A stretch of 10,276 nt of DNA from DASRUP01 sp036397395 (GTDB taxonomy: Bacteria; Patescibacteriota; Minisyncoccia; Minisyncoccales; UBA10102). The notes under the pieces are model-generated. The model ran no database searches. It had not been told where the DNA came from and saw only the letters and a program-made list of their open reading frames with translations. Position 1 is the stretch's first letter. The number at the start of each line of letters is the position of its first letter. Location: contig DASWIZ010000002.1 of assembly GCA_036397395.1 (NCBI GenBank), forward strand, positions 1-10,276, read 5' to 3'. Below are positions 1-4,321 of this stretch, one piece after another. The position numbers were made by a program, and so were the translations under genes.

Positions 1-152
1 GCGATGAGCATCCTTTGTTCTGTGCTCCTCTCTCTGTGGTGGGCAAAACCCAGGAACTTCTTTGCCGAATACGCCAAACTCTTCCAGCCCAATCCTGCTT
101 AACCGGGCTGCTTTGTTGGGATACCCCCAGTGAGCAGTTACGAATTCAACTC
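1..152. other. Unassigned left end, several open frames
   Basis: No gene can be assigned with confidence. Plus frame 3 is open from the window edge to a TAA at 177-179 (58 codons, Leu- and Cys-rich, ends LRLYSSKV). Plus frame 1 is open to a TAA at 100-102 and ends AKLFQPNPA. On the minus strand a frame is open from about 210 to the edge and reads like protein (VTAHWGYPNKAARL, then SRIGLEEFGVFGKEVPG), but it has no ATG, GTG or TTG before the upstream stop at 211-213. The stretch may hold the 3' end of a plus-strand gene, or a minus-strand gene fragment lacking its start. The promoter of the next gene begins at 153. Confidence 0.25.
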
Positions 153-180
153 TTGCGTCTTTACAGCAGTAAAGTATAAT
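153..180 (+). promoter_or_regulatory. Sigma-70-type promoter of the PaaX-like gene
   Basis: TTGCGT at 153-158, 16-bp spacer, perfect TATAAT at 175-180. Transcription would start near 187, inside the 34-bp dyad at 183-216, so a protein bound to the dyad would block initiation. This leaves a leader of about 40 nt before the ATG at 226. Confidence 0.6.
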
Positions 181-182
181 AG

Positions 183-216
183 TCTTAAGAAATACGTATA
201 TGCGTTTTTCTTAAGA
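183..216. promoter_or_regulatory. 34-bp dyad element, copy 1 (probable operator)
   Basis: The layout is TCTTAA, 5 nt, ACGTATATGCGT, 5 nt, TTAAGA. The outer arms are perfect inverted repeats (each copy here is the 8-bp palindrome TCTTAAGA) and the 12-bp core is itself a near-dyad (ACG.ATAT.CGT). It lies directly after the -10 box of the PaaX-like gene. The same element, with identical core and spacing, recurs at 795-828. Position and symmetry suggest autorepression by the encoded winged-helix protein; this is inference. Confidence 0.65.
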
Positions 217-225
217 TGTTATTTT

Positions 226-789
226 ATGGGGTCAGCACGCGAAATAAAAACGAAATATTATTGGAGAGAAATTTTGAAGTATCTGTTTGTAGGTGGAGTG
301 CTCGCGCTGGGCGGAGGTGGGTCCTACGCCGGGAATTCCATTGCCCGAAAAATATTCCAGTCTGGCTCAAATGCGCAGCGAAAGAAAACAAACACTTTTT
401 ATTACTTAAAAAAGAGGGGGTTGATTGAGATGAGAAGAGAAGGCCACGACGTGAGGATCGCCCTCACAAAAAAGGGGAAACAGCTGGCTGGGAAATATCA
501 GATAGATGATCTCTCGATTCCAAGGCCGAAGAAATGGGATAAAAAATGGAGGCTTATTATTTTCGATATCCCCGCTACTTCAAATATTATTCGTGATGTA
601 TTTCGAGGGAAGCTCAAAGAATTTGGATTTTACCAATTACAGAAAAGCATTTGGATATATCCTTTCGAATGTAAAGAAGAAATTAAACTGCTGCGAGATT
701 TTCTTGGCGCAAACCCAAGCCAGATTCAGGTTTTACAAGTCAGTAGAATGGAAGACGACAGACACTTGCGTAAAGTTTTCGGCTTGTGA
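226..789 (+). CDS. PaaX-like winged-helix regulator with Cas2-like C-terminal domain
   Basis: A 187-aa protein of the PaaX-related type common in Patescibacteria, where it is often labelled Cas2. Residues 13-95 form a winged helix (REILKYLFVGG, then NTFYYLKKRGLIEMRREGHDVRIALTKKGK read in parts), followed by a basic linker (PRPKKWDKKW). Residues 108-187 have the Cas2/PaaX ferredoxin-like fold, with the WRLIIFDIP strand whose Asp matches the Cas2 active-site Asp position, and the KSIWIYPFEC segment. I chose ATG 226 because the open frame upstream runs through the promoter and dyad; a TTG at 274 preceded by GGAGAG is an alternative start but would cut the first helix. No CRISPR array or other cas gene is in the window, so a DNA-binding repressor role is more likely than spacer acquisition. 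It is flanked on both sides by the same 34-bp dyad. Confidence 0.8.
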   Translation: MGSAREIKTKYYWREILKYLFVGGVLALGGGGSYAGNSIARKIFQSGSNAQRKKTNTFYYLKKRGLIEMRREGHDVRIALTKKGKQLAGKYQIDDLSIPRPKKWDKKWRLIIFDIPATSNIIRDVFRGKLKEFGFYQLQKSIWIYPFECKEEIKLLRDFLGANPSQIQVLQVSRMEDDRHLRKVFGL

Positions 790-790
790 A

Positions 791-832
791 AATATCTTAA
801 CTTTTACGTATATGCGTAATTGTTAAGATATT
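791..832. promoter_or_regulatory. 34-bp dyad element, copy 2, with extended arms
   Basis: The core element at 795-828 has the same TCTTAA, 5 nt, ACGTATATGCGT, 5 nt, TTAAGA layout as 183-216. Here the arms are longer: AATATCTTAAC (791-801) pairs perfectly with GTTAAGATATT (822-832). It starts 2 nt after the stop codon of the PaaX-like gene and ends about 30 bp before the tRNA-Ser promoter. It could be a second operator, a repeat bounding a mobile unit, or a hairpin at the mRNA 3' end; there is no T-tract typical of an intrinsic terminator. Confidence 0.6.
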
Positions 833-860
833 ATTGCTCCTCCAGTTTTTAAGTAAAAGG

Positions 861-889
861 TTGATTTTTCAAGGTTTTGGGCGTACAAT
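861..889 (+). promoter_or_regulatory. Promoter of tRNA-Ser(GCU)
   Basis: TTGATT at 861-866, 17-bp spacer, TACAAT at 884-889, with the tRNA 5' end 10 nt further on. This gives a transcription start a few nucleotides before the mature tRNA. Confidence 0.6.
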
Positions 890-899
890 GTGCCTACTA

Positions 900-986
900 G
901 GAGAGGTGGCTGAGCGGTTGAAAGCAGCACACTGCTAATGTGCTAAGGGAGCAATTCCTTCGAGGGTTCGAATCCCTCCCTCTCCG
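900..986 (+). tRNA. tRNA-Ser (anticodon GCU)
   Basis: A complete class II cloverleaf. Acceptor GGAGAGG (900-906) pairs with CCTCTCC (979-985), discriminator G986. The D stem is GCT/AGC with loop GAGCGGTTGAA. The anticodon stem GCACA/TGTGC encloses CTGCTAA, giving anticodon GCT at 934-936, which reads AGC/AGU serine codons. The long variable arm (AAGG...CCTT) is typical of tRNA-Ser. The T arm is GAGGG/CCCTC around TTCGAAT. CCA is not encoded (CAC follows the discriminator), unlike the second tRNA-Ser at 1351. Confidence 0.97.
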
Positions 987-994
987 CACAAAAC

Positions 995-1023
995 AAAAAC
1001 CACCCTAGAACGGGGTGGTTTTT
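995..1023. terminator. Bidirectional intrinsic terminator
   Basis: AAAAACCACCC (995-1005) pairs with GGGTGGTTTTT (1013-1023) around a 7-nt loop, with a T-tract on either strand. It lies just after tRNA-Ser(GCU) on the plus strand and 7 bp after the stop of the convergent small gene on the minus strand, so it can serve both. Confidence 0.85.
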
Positions 1024-1030
1024 GCGAGCG

Positions 1031-1234
1031 TTAGGCCTGCTTGGTGTTTTGCTCAATGTTTGCGTCGGACTCTTCTTTGCTGGGTACGGGTTCGCCCGGG
1101 TGTTTTTCCGCGCAGTGGGAAGCAATAGCTTCTTCGGTCATCATGCTCTTCAGTTGTTCGACTGCCTGTTCTTTGCTTTCGGCGTCCACAGTCATTTCGT
1201 GGCCGCAGGTGCAGGTCATGGAATATTTGTTCAT
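1031..1234 (-). CDS. Small Cys/His-containing protein, DUF1059-like
   Basis: A 67-aa soluble protein (MNKYSMTCTCGHEMTVDAES...). The opening CxCGxxM segment, followed by a helix with Lys/Glu repeats and a terminal HCAEKHPGE, resembles the small DUF1059 family, whose function is not known. Cys8, Cys10, Cys41 and His40/His45 could bind a metal; this is inference. The frame is open 22 codons further upstream, but I chose the Met at 1234 because the longer N-terminus is not conserved-looking and the CTCGH motif sits near the start in this kind of protein. No clear Shine-Dalgarno precedes it. The last 20 residues are acidic and probably disordered. It lies between two tRNA-Ser genes and shares the terminator at 995-1023. 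Confidence 0.7.
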   Translation of the reverse strand: MNKYSMTCTCGHEMTVDAESKEQAVEQLKSMMTEEAIASHCAEKHPGEPVPSKEESDANIEQNTKQA

Positions 1235-1296
1235 AGGTTTGTGCGTTATATGTGTTGTACTCGACGTGTATATTATTGCAAACTTTTGCATAAAAA

Positions 1297-1315
1297 GCAA
1301 GCGGCAGCCGCTTGC
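1297..1315 (-). terminator. Hairpin with minus-strand T-tract
   Basis: GCAAGCGG (1297-1304) and CCGCTTGC (1308-1315) form an 8-bp GC-rich stem with a 3-nt loop. Read on the minus strand it is followed by five T (complement of 1292-1296), the layout of an intrinsic terminator. It would stop antisense transcription coming from the Hint-protein gene before it reaches the small minus-strand gene. Its right arm overlaps the -35 box of the tRNA-Ser(UGA) promoter. Confidence 0.6.
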
Positions 1316-1340
1316 CAGTAAGCTTATTCTATGGTATTTT
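1312..1340 (+). promoter_or_regulatory. Promoter of tRNA-Ser(UGA) and the downstream CDS
   Basis: TTGCCA at 1312-1317, 17-bp spacer, TATTTT at 1335-1340, and the tRNA 5' end 10 nt downstream. This is the same geometry as the promoter of the other tRNA-Ser at 861-889. No separate promoter is visible for the CDS at 1438, so it probably uses this one. Confidence 0.55.
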
Positions 1341-1350
1341 AAGCGTGTAA

Positions 1351-1438
1351 GGTGGGGTGTCCGAGCGGTTTAAGGAGATGGTTTTGAAAACCATTAAGGG
1401 TAACACCTTCGTGAGTTCGAATCTCACCCCCACCGCCA
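1351..1438 (+). tRNA. tRNA-Ser (anticodon UGA), CCA encoded
   Basis: A class II cloverleaf. Acceptor GGTGGGG (1351-1357) pairs with CCCCACC (1428-1434), G1435 is the discriminator and CCA is encoded at 1436-1438. The D stem is TCC/GGA. The anticodon stem ATGGT/ACCAT encloses TTTGAAA, giving anticodon TGA at 1385-1387, which reads UCA and related serine codons. The long variable arm is AAGGGTAACACCTT. The T arm is GTGAG/CTCAC around TTCGAAT. The final A (1438) is also the first base of the ATG of the next gene. Confidence 0.97.
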
Positions 1439-2472
1439 TGAACAAAATATTTTTTATTCTTGCTGGAGTACTTGTGCTGCTTGTGGGCGGGTTTTTTGTA
1501 CTAAACAACTATATCTACCAGGAAAAACAGGGAGATCCTATTCCTCCGCAGTCTGGGCCTATTACCATAAAAGGTGAAATCACGTGTTTGCCCAAAAAAG
1601 GATCTGGCCCGCAGACAATGGAATGCGCCATTGGGCTAAAAGGCGAAGACGGCAACCATTACGCGTTAAAAAATTTGTTTGAGCATGATCCCAACTATAC
1701 ATTTTCTACTACGGGAATGCAGGTTGAGGTTGTAGGCACCTTTACCCCAGAAGAGGTGTCCGGCCCGGGAAATTCCACGTACGACGTGGTAGGAAGTATT
1801 TCTATAACTTCTATAAAAGAAAATTCCGAAAGCCAGGAAATAACGCTGCGTGAAGGCCAGCGCGAGAGTTCATTTTTGCTGCAAAACATATATCCAGACC
1901 GCGTGGAAGGATTAAACTATTGGGAGTATCCGGTGGCTACAGACCAGGGGCATCCGCTAACCTTGCGCGTGGGGGAAGTGGTAAGCAACGGCTGCACCGT
2001 GCAGCTTACGCTTTTGCACATTGAAGGAAATACTGCGGTGTTTGAAAAGAAAGTGGATTTTAACCGGCCCTGCCCCATATGTTTGGCAAAGGATACCTTA
2101 ATCGACACTCCGTCTGGCAAAGTTGCCGTGCAGAATTTACAGAAAGGAGATTTGGTATGGACTCTAAATGCATCGGGTGAACGTATGGCCGCGACCATTC
2201 TTGAAGCAGCAAAAACTCCGGCGCCTGCCACGCATCAGGTGGTGCATGTGGTATTGCAAGACGGCAGAGAGCTGTTGGTATCGCCCGGGCATCCAACCGC
2301 AGACGGCCGCACCGTAGGAGAGTTCGCAGTTGGCGATATTCTCGACGGACACAAAGTAATATCTCTCACGTTAGTATCTTATAGCGAAGGCTATACCTAC
2401 GACATTTTGCCTTCCGGCCCAACAGGATTTTATTGGGCAAACGATATTTTGCTTGGCTCTACCCTTCACTAA
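1438..2472 (+). CDS. Membrane-anchored protein with OB-like and C-terminal Hint (intein-like) domains
   Basis: 344 aa. Residues 3-23 form one N-terminal membrane segment (FFILAGVLVLLVGGFFVLNNY), so the rest is probably extracytoplasmic. Residues 41-126 look like a small beta-barrel domain frequent in Patescibacteria proteins (PITIKGEITCLP, ECAIGLKGEDG, MQVEVVGTFTPEE). Residues 135-210 form a second beta-rich region. Residues 212-344 are a Hint domain: block A CLAKDTLIDTPSGKVAV with Cys215 as likely nucleophile and KGDLVWT after it, block-B-like VSPGHPT with His285, and a block-F/G-like end TYDILPSG...FYWANDILLG. The usual terminal His-Asn and any C-extein are absent; the protein stops at STLH. 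So N-terminal acyl-shift chemistry (as in Hedgehog or BIL domains) is possible but not full splicing; this is inference. The ATG overlaps the tRNA CCA by one base, and no Shine-Dalgarno is seen. Confidence 0.8.
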   Translation: MNKIFFILAGVLVLLVGGFFVLNNYIYQEKQGDPIPPQSGPITIKGEITCLPKKGSGPQTMECAIGLKGEDGNHYALKNLFEHDPNYTFSTTGMQVEVVGTFTPEEVSGPGNSTYDVVGSISITSIKENSESQEITLREGQRESSFLLQNIYPDRVEGLNYWEYPVATDQGHPLTLRVGEVVSNGCTVQLTLLHIEGNTAVFEKKVDFNRPCPICLAKDTLIDTPSGKVAVQNLQKGDLVWTLNASGERMAATILEAAKTPAPATHQVVHVVLQDGRELLVSPGHPTADGRTVGEFAVGDILDGHKVISLTLVSYSEGYTYDILPSGPTGFYWANDILLGSTLH

Positions 2473-2524
2473 CGCTACCTCGAAAAATTATGGCAGAAAG
2501 GGAGTTATGGTAGAGTAAGGATAT

Positions 2525-2779
2525 ATGAATCCTATCAAAGGGATTGCCACTGGTGTGGTACATAAAGTGCCGGCGGATTTACGAAAGGCGCTTGTTTCTG
2601 CCCCGGCCGCGCTGGCGGCATGGGAGGATATTACGCCCCTGGCCAGAAACGAGTGGATCTGCTGGGTTGAGGAAGCCAAGAAACCAGAGACCAGGAGCCG
2701 CCGCATAGAGAGGACGCGAAAAGAGCTTATAGACGGGATGCGCCGGCCTTGTTGCTGGGCCGGTTGCATTCACCGTTGA
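2525..2779 (+). CDS. YdeI/OmpD-associated family protein
   Basis: An 84-aa soluble protein matching the C-terminal YdeI/OmpD-associated family (bacteriocin-protection type). It has a proline-containing start, then PADLRKAL, AALAAWEDITPLARNEWICWVEEAKKPETR in parts, and the family hallmark SRRIERTRKELIDGMRR. It ends in a short cysteine motif CCWAGCIHR. The biochemical role of the family is not settled. The ATG is preceded by AAGGA at 2516-2520. It lies 52 bp after the Hint-protein gene and could be cotranscribed with it. It is single-domain, shorter than two-domain YdeI homologues. Confidence 0.8.
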   Translation: MNPIKGIATGVVHKVPADLRKALVSAPAALAAWEDITPLARNEWICWVEEAKKPETRSRRIERTRKELIDGMRRPCCWAGCIHR

Positions 2780-2792
2780 AATAGGGGGGAGG

Positions 2793-2821
2793 TTGACAGC
2801 ATATTAACCGTTGTATATACT
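2793..2821 (+). promoter_or_regulatory. Promoter of the toxin-antitoxin operon
   Basis: Consensus TTGACA at 2793-2798, 17-bp spacer, TATACT at 2816-2821. Transcription would start near 2828-2830, at or 1-2 nt before the ATG at 2830, so the message is predicted to be leaderless. The inverted repeat at 2815-2831 covers the -10 box and start. Confidence 0.75.
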
Positions 2822-2831
2822 TTAGGTATAT
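2815..2831. promoter_or_regulatory. Probable antitoxin operator
   Basis: ATATAC (2815-2820), 5 nt, GTATAT (2826-2831) form a perfect 6-bp inverted repeat. It overlaps the -10 box, the predicted start site and the first bases of the antitoxin ATG. Ribbon-helix-helix antitoxins bind such short dyads at their own promoter, so autoregulation is likely; this is inference. Confidence 0.55.
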
Positions 2832-3108
2832 GGCAAAAACGGTAATCAATATTAAAGCGGATAAAGAAGTAAAAAAGAATGCCCAAAAAGTAGCAGAGGA
2901 GCTTGGGCTTTCTTTAAGCGCGGTTATTAACGCCTATCTGCGTCAGTTTATCCGCAACAAAGAAATACACTTAAGCATTGCTCCTCGCATGTCTGCGGAG
3001 CTCGAACAGTATCTCGGCCCGATTGAGGAAGATATAAAAAAGAAAAGGAACTTTTCTGGGCCTTTTTCTACGGCAAAAGAGTTAGATGACTACTTCGCTT
3101 CTTTATGA
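2830..3108 (+). CDS. RelB/DinJ-family antitoxin
   Basis: 92 aa. Residues 1-45 form a ribbon-helix-helix DNA-binding domain: the strand TVINIKAD, then helix DKEVKKNAQKVAEELG and the turn LSLSAVINAYLRQF, a clear match to the RelB/DinJ family. Residues 46-92 form the toxin-wrapping tail, acidic and ending AKELDDYFASL. It neutralises the toxin encoded immediately downstream and should repress its own promoter. The genes overlap by 4 nt (ATGA at 3105-3108), which points to translational coupling. No Shine-Dalgarno is possible, as the predicted transcript begins at the ATG. Confidence 0.9.
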   Translation: MAKTVINIKADKEVKKNAQKVAEELGLSLSAVINAYLRQFIRNKEIHLSIAPRMSAELEQYLGPIEEDIKKKRNFSGPFSTAKELDDYFASL

Positions 3109-3365
3109 AGCTCTACTTCCATAAGAAGTTTGAGAAGCAGTATAAGCGCCTGCGCAAAAACGAACAGCAAAGAGTACAGGAGCGTATTATTTTGTTTCGC
3201 GAAAATCGTTTCCATCCTATTTTAGAGAACCATCCTCTCCAGGGGAAATACGTAGGACATCACAGCATTAATATTGGAGGAGATTTGCGCGCATTGTTTA
3301 AGCAAGTAGGCGCAGACGAGTATTGGTTCGTAAAAATAGGAACGCACAGCGAGCTGTACGAATAG
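3105..3365 (+). CDS. YafQ-like RelE-superfamily mRNA interferase toxin
   Basis: An 86-aa basic protein with the RelE/YafQ fold, expected to cut mRNA on the ribosome. It starts LYFHKKFEKQYKRLRKNEQQRVQERI. The residues known to matter in YafQ have clear counterparts: His43 in NHPLQG, His53 in HHSINIGGD, Asp60, Arg62 in DLRALFK, and His81 in GTHSELY. All are intact, so an active toxin is likely. Length is normal for the family. It overlaps the antitoxin gene by 4 nt and has no promoter of its own. Confidence 0.9.
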   Translation: MKLYFHKKFEKQYKRLRKNEQQRVQERIILFRENRFHPILENHPLQGKYVGHHSINIGGDLRALFKQVGADEYWFVKIGTHSELYE

Positions 3366-3422
3366 CTCCTCCAAACCAACTGGAACATTATGCCTCGAGT
3401 AAAAGTATGATAGTATAGGGTA

Positions 3423-3776
3423 ATGTATAAATATTCTTTTTATTTTTTTGTAATATTTTTGGTCTTTTCACCTGTTTTTTCTGCTCAATCGCAAACACAA
3501 ATAACAACAATTGAGTTTGGCGATCACGGAGAGTTAACCCCCGCGCAAGATTGTCAGATCGAAAGAATTAGCGGAAGATTGTTGCATCGATTGGGCTGCA
3601 TAGTCTTCTATCCTTATCTATTCATTGGTTATTTTGTTATAAGCGGTATAGTGGGAAGTCTCTTACTGCTGGGCGGTATATTTGCTGCCCGAAAATTCGG
3701 AAAGCCACAAAAATATAGAAAGCTTTTCCTCGCCATTCTTTTTCTCTTGCCCTTTATTTTATTCCTCTTTCTTTGA
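3423..3776 (+). CDS. Small membrane protein with signal peptide, unknown function
   Basis: 117 aa, not recognised. Residues 1-21 look like a signal peptide (YSFYFFVIFLVFSPVFSA, cleavage after Ala21). A short polar part (22-60) carries Cys44 and Cys59. Then come two hydrophobic segments, about 65-88 (FIGYFVISGIVGSLLLLGGIF) and 100-117 (KLFLAILFLLPFILFLFL, running to the C-terminus), joined by a basic loop RKFGKPQKYRK that is probably cytoplasmic. This signal-peptide plus C-terminal hairpin layout resembles small pilin-like or TrbC/VirB2-like proteins, but no sequence match is claimed. The region before it (TATGAT at 3406-3411) may hold a -10 box; no good -35 is seen. Confidence 0.6.
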   Translation: MYKYSFYFFVIFLVFSPVFSAQSQTQITTIEFGDHGELTPAQDCQIERISGRLLHRLGCIVFYPYLFIGYFVISGIVGSLLLLGGIFAARKFGKPQKYRKLFLAILFLLPFILFLFL

Positions 3777-3838
3777 CTTGGAGTTAGGTGACACGTTTTG
3801 GCTGGGGGAGCGTTATGTTAGATGTGGATAATTAAGTG

Positions 3839-3867
3839 TTGACTTAAGTAACTACTTAAGTTATTTT
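3839..3867 (+). promoter_or_regulatory. ArsR-gene promoter with embedded operator
   Basis: TTGACT at 3839-3844, 17-bp spacer, TATTTT at 3862-3867; the ATG is 6 nt later at 3874, so the transcript should be leaderless. The spacer is filled by two copies of the 8-bp palindrome ACTTAAGT at 3842-3849 and 3854-3861, separated by AACT. Binding of the ArsR protein there would occlude RNA polymerase. Confidence 0.75.
3842..3861. promoter_or_regulatory. ArsR operator (two ACTTAAGT palindromes)
   Basis: Two identical 8-bp palindromes spaced 4 bp apart (12-bp centre to centre), between the -35 and -10 boxes. ArsR-family dimers bind such AT-rich dyads; assignment to the adjacent ArsR gene is inference from position. 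Confidence 0.7.
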
Positions 3868-3873
3868 GGAAAT

Positions 3874-4257
3874 ATGGTAGATACTTTTAGCGCGCTCGCC
3901 GATCCTACACGGCGGAGCATTATAGAAATGCTGGCAAAGAAAGGCCAGTTATGCGCTACGGACATCTGTGAGAAATTCCAGGTTACTCCTCCAGCCATAT
4001 CGCAACACTTAAAAGTTTTGCGCGAGGCCGAGCTGGTAGAGATGGAAAAACAAGGTCAGCAGCGGATATATACGCTTAATCCAGACGCGGTACGGGAGTT
4101 GGAAGAATGGGCGAAAAAAACATGCCAGTGTTGGGCCCAGCGTTTTGATGCGTTAGATACTTTACTAAAAGCCGATAGAAGTAAATTAACTAAACACAAA
4201 ATTGTCTATAATGTATCCAAAACCAGAAACCGAAGCGCAGCTCCAGGCAATGCTTAA
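3874..4257 (+). CDS. ArsR-family transcriptional repressor
   Basis: 127 aa. Residues 3-95 form a complete winged helix of the ArsR subgroup often found with AHSA1/SRPBCC genes: FSALADPTRRSIIEMLAKKG, helix-turn-helix TDICEKFQVTPPAISQHLKVLREAELV, wing EKQGQQRIYTLNPDAV and closing helix LEEWAKKTCQCWAQRFDALDTLL. The ELCVC-type metal motif is absent; Cys27, Cys32, Cys84 and Cys86 are present and might sense a metal or redox signal (inference). The tail from about residue 103 (SKLTKHKIVYNVSKTRNRSAAPGNA in parts) is not typical: its last 15 codons overlap, in another frame, the remnant of an AHSA1 gene at 4211-4321, so the natural stop was probably lost in a deletion. The operator lies in its own promoter. 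Confidence 0.88.
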   Translation: MVDTFSALADPTRRSIIEMLAKKGQLCATDICEKFQVTPPAISQHLKVLREAELVEMEKQGQQRIYTLNPDAVRELEEWAKKTCQCWAQRFDALDTLLKADRSKLTKHKIVYNVSKTRNRSAAPGNA

Positions 4258-4321
4258 GAGCGGCATGAAAGAAGGTTGGAATTCAAGTCTCGATAAACTC
4301 GCTAAAGCTTTAGTGCAATGA
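4211..4321 (+). pseudogene. 3' remnant of an AHSA1/SRPBCC-domain gene
   Basis: A 36-codon frame (MYPKPETEAQLQAMLKSG, then MKEGWNSSLDKLAKALVQ, TGA at 4319-4321). This is the typical C-terminal helix of AHSA1-like SRPBCC proteins, which end with a KSGMxEGWxxSLDxLA-type segment. The whole N-terminal beta-grip part, normally about 110-120 residues, is missing. The piece overlaps the ArsR gene end by 47 nt in a different frame. Its stop overlaps the LUD-gene ATG by 4 nt (ATGA), so the old operon junction has been kept. Best read as an internal deletion between ArsR and AHSA1 genes. Confidence 0.65.

Noticed and set aside
130..225. Extension of the PaaX-like protein to the upstream ATG-like start at 130
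   Set aside because: This stretch holds a TATAAT promoter box and the dyad operator, and the translation is not like the family's N-terminus.
216..428. Open frame of 70 codons starting MLFYGVSTRNKN on the plus strand
   Set aside because: It is a shadow of the PaaX-like gene in another frame, with no family features.
183..828. CRISPR repeats from the two 34-bp copies
   Set aside because: Only two copies, about 610 bp apart with a gene between, and strongly palindromic; not an array.
1277..1290. Palindrome TGCAAA-CT-TTTGCA as an operator for the small minus-strand gene
   Set aside because: It is short, AT-rich and seen only once; not enough to call.
1357..1437. Extension of the Hint protein upstream (MSERFKEMVLK...)
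   Set aside because: It would translate the tRNA-Ser(UGA) gene; the membrane segment begins right after the ATG at 1438.
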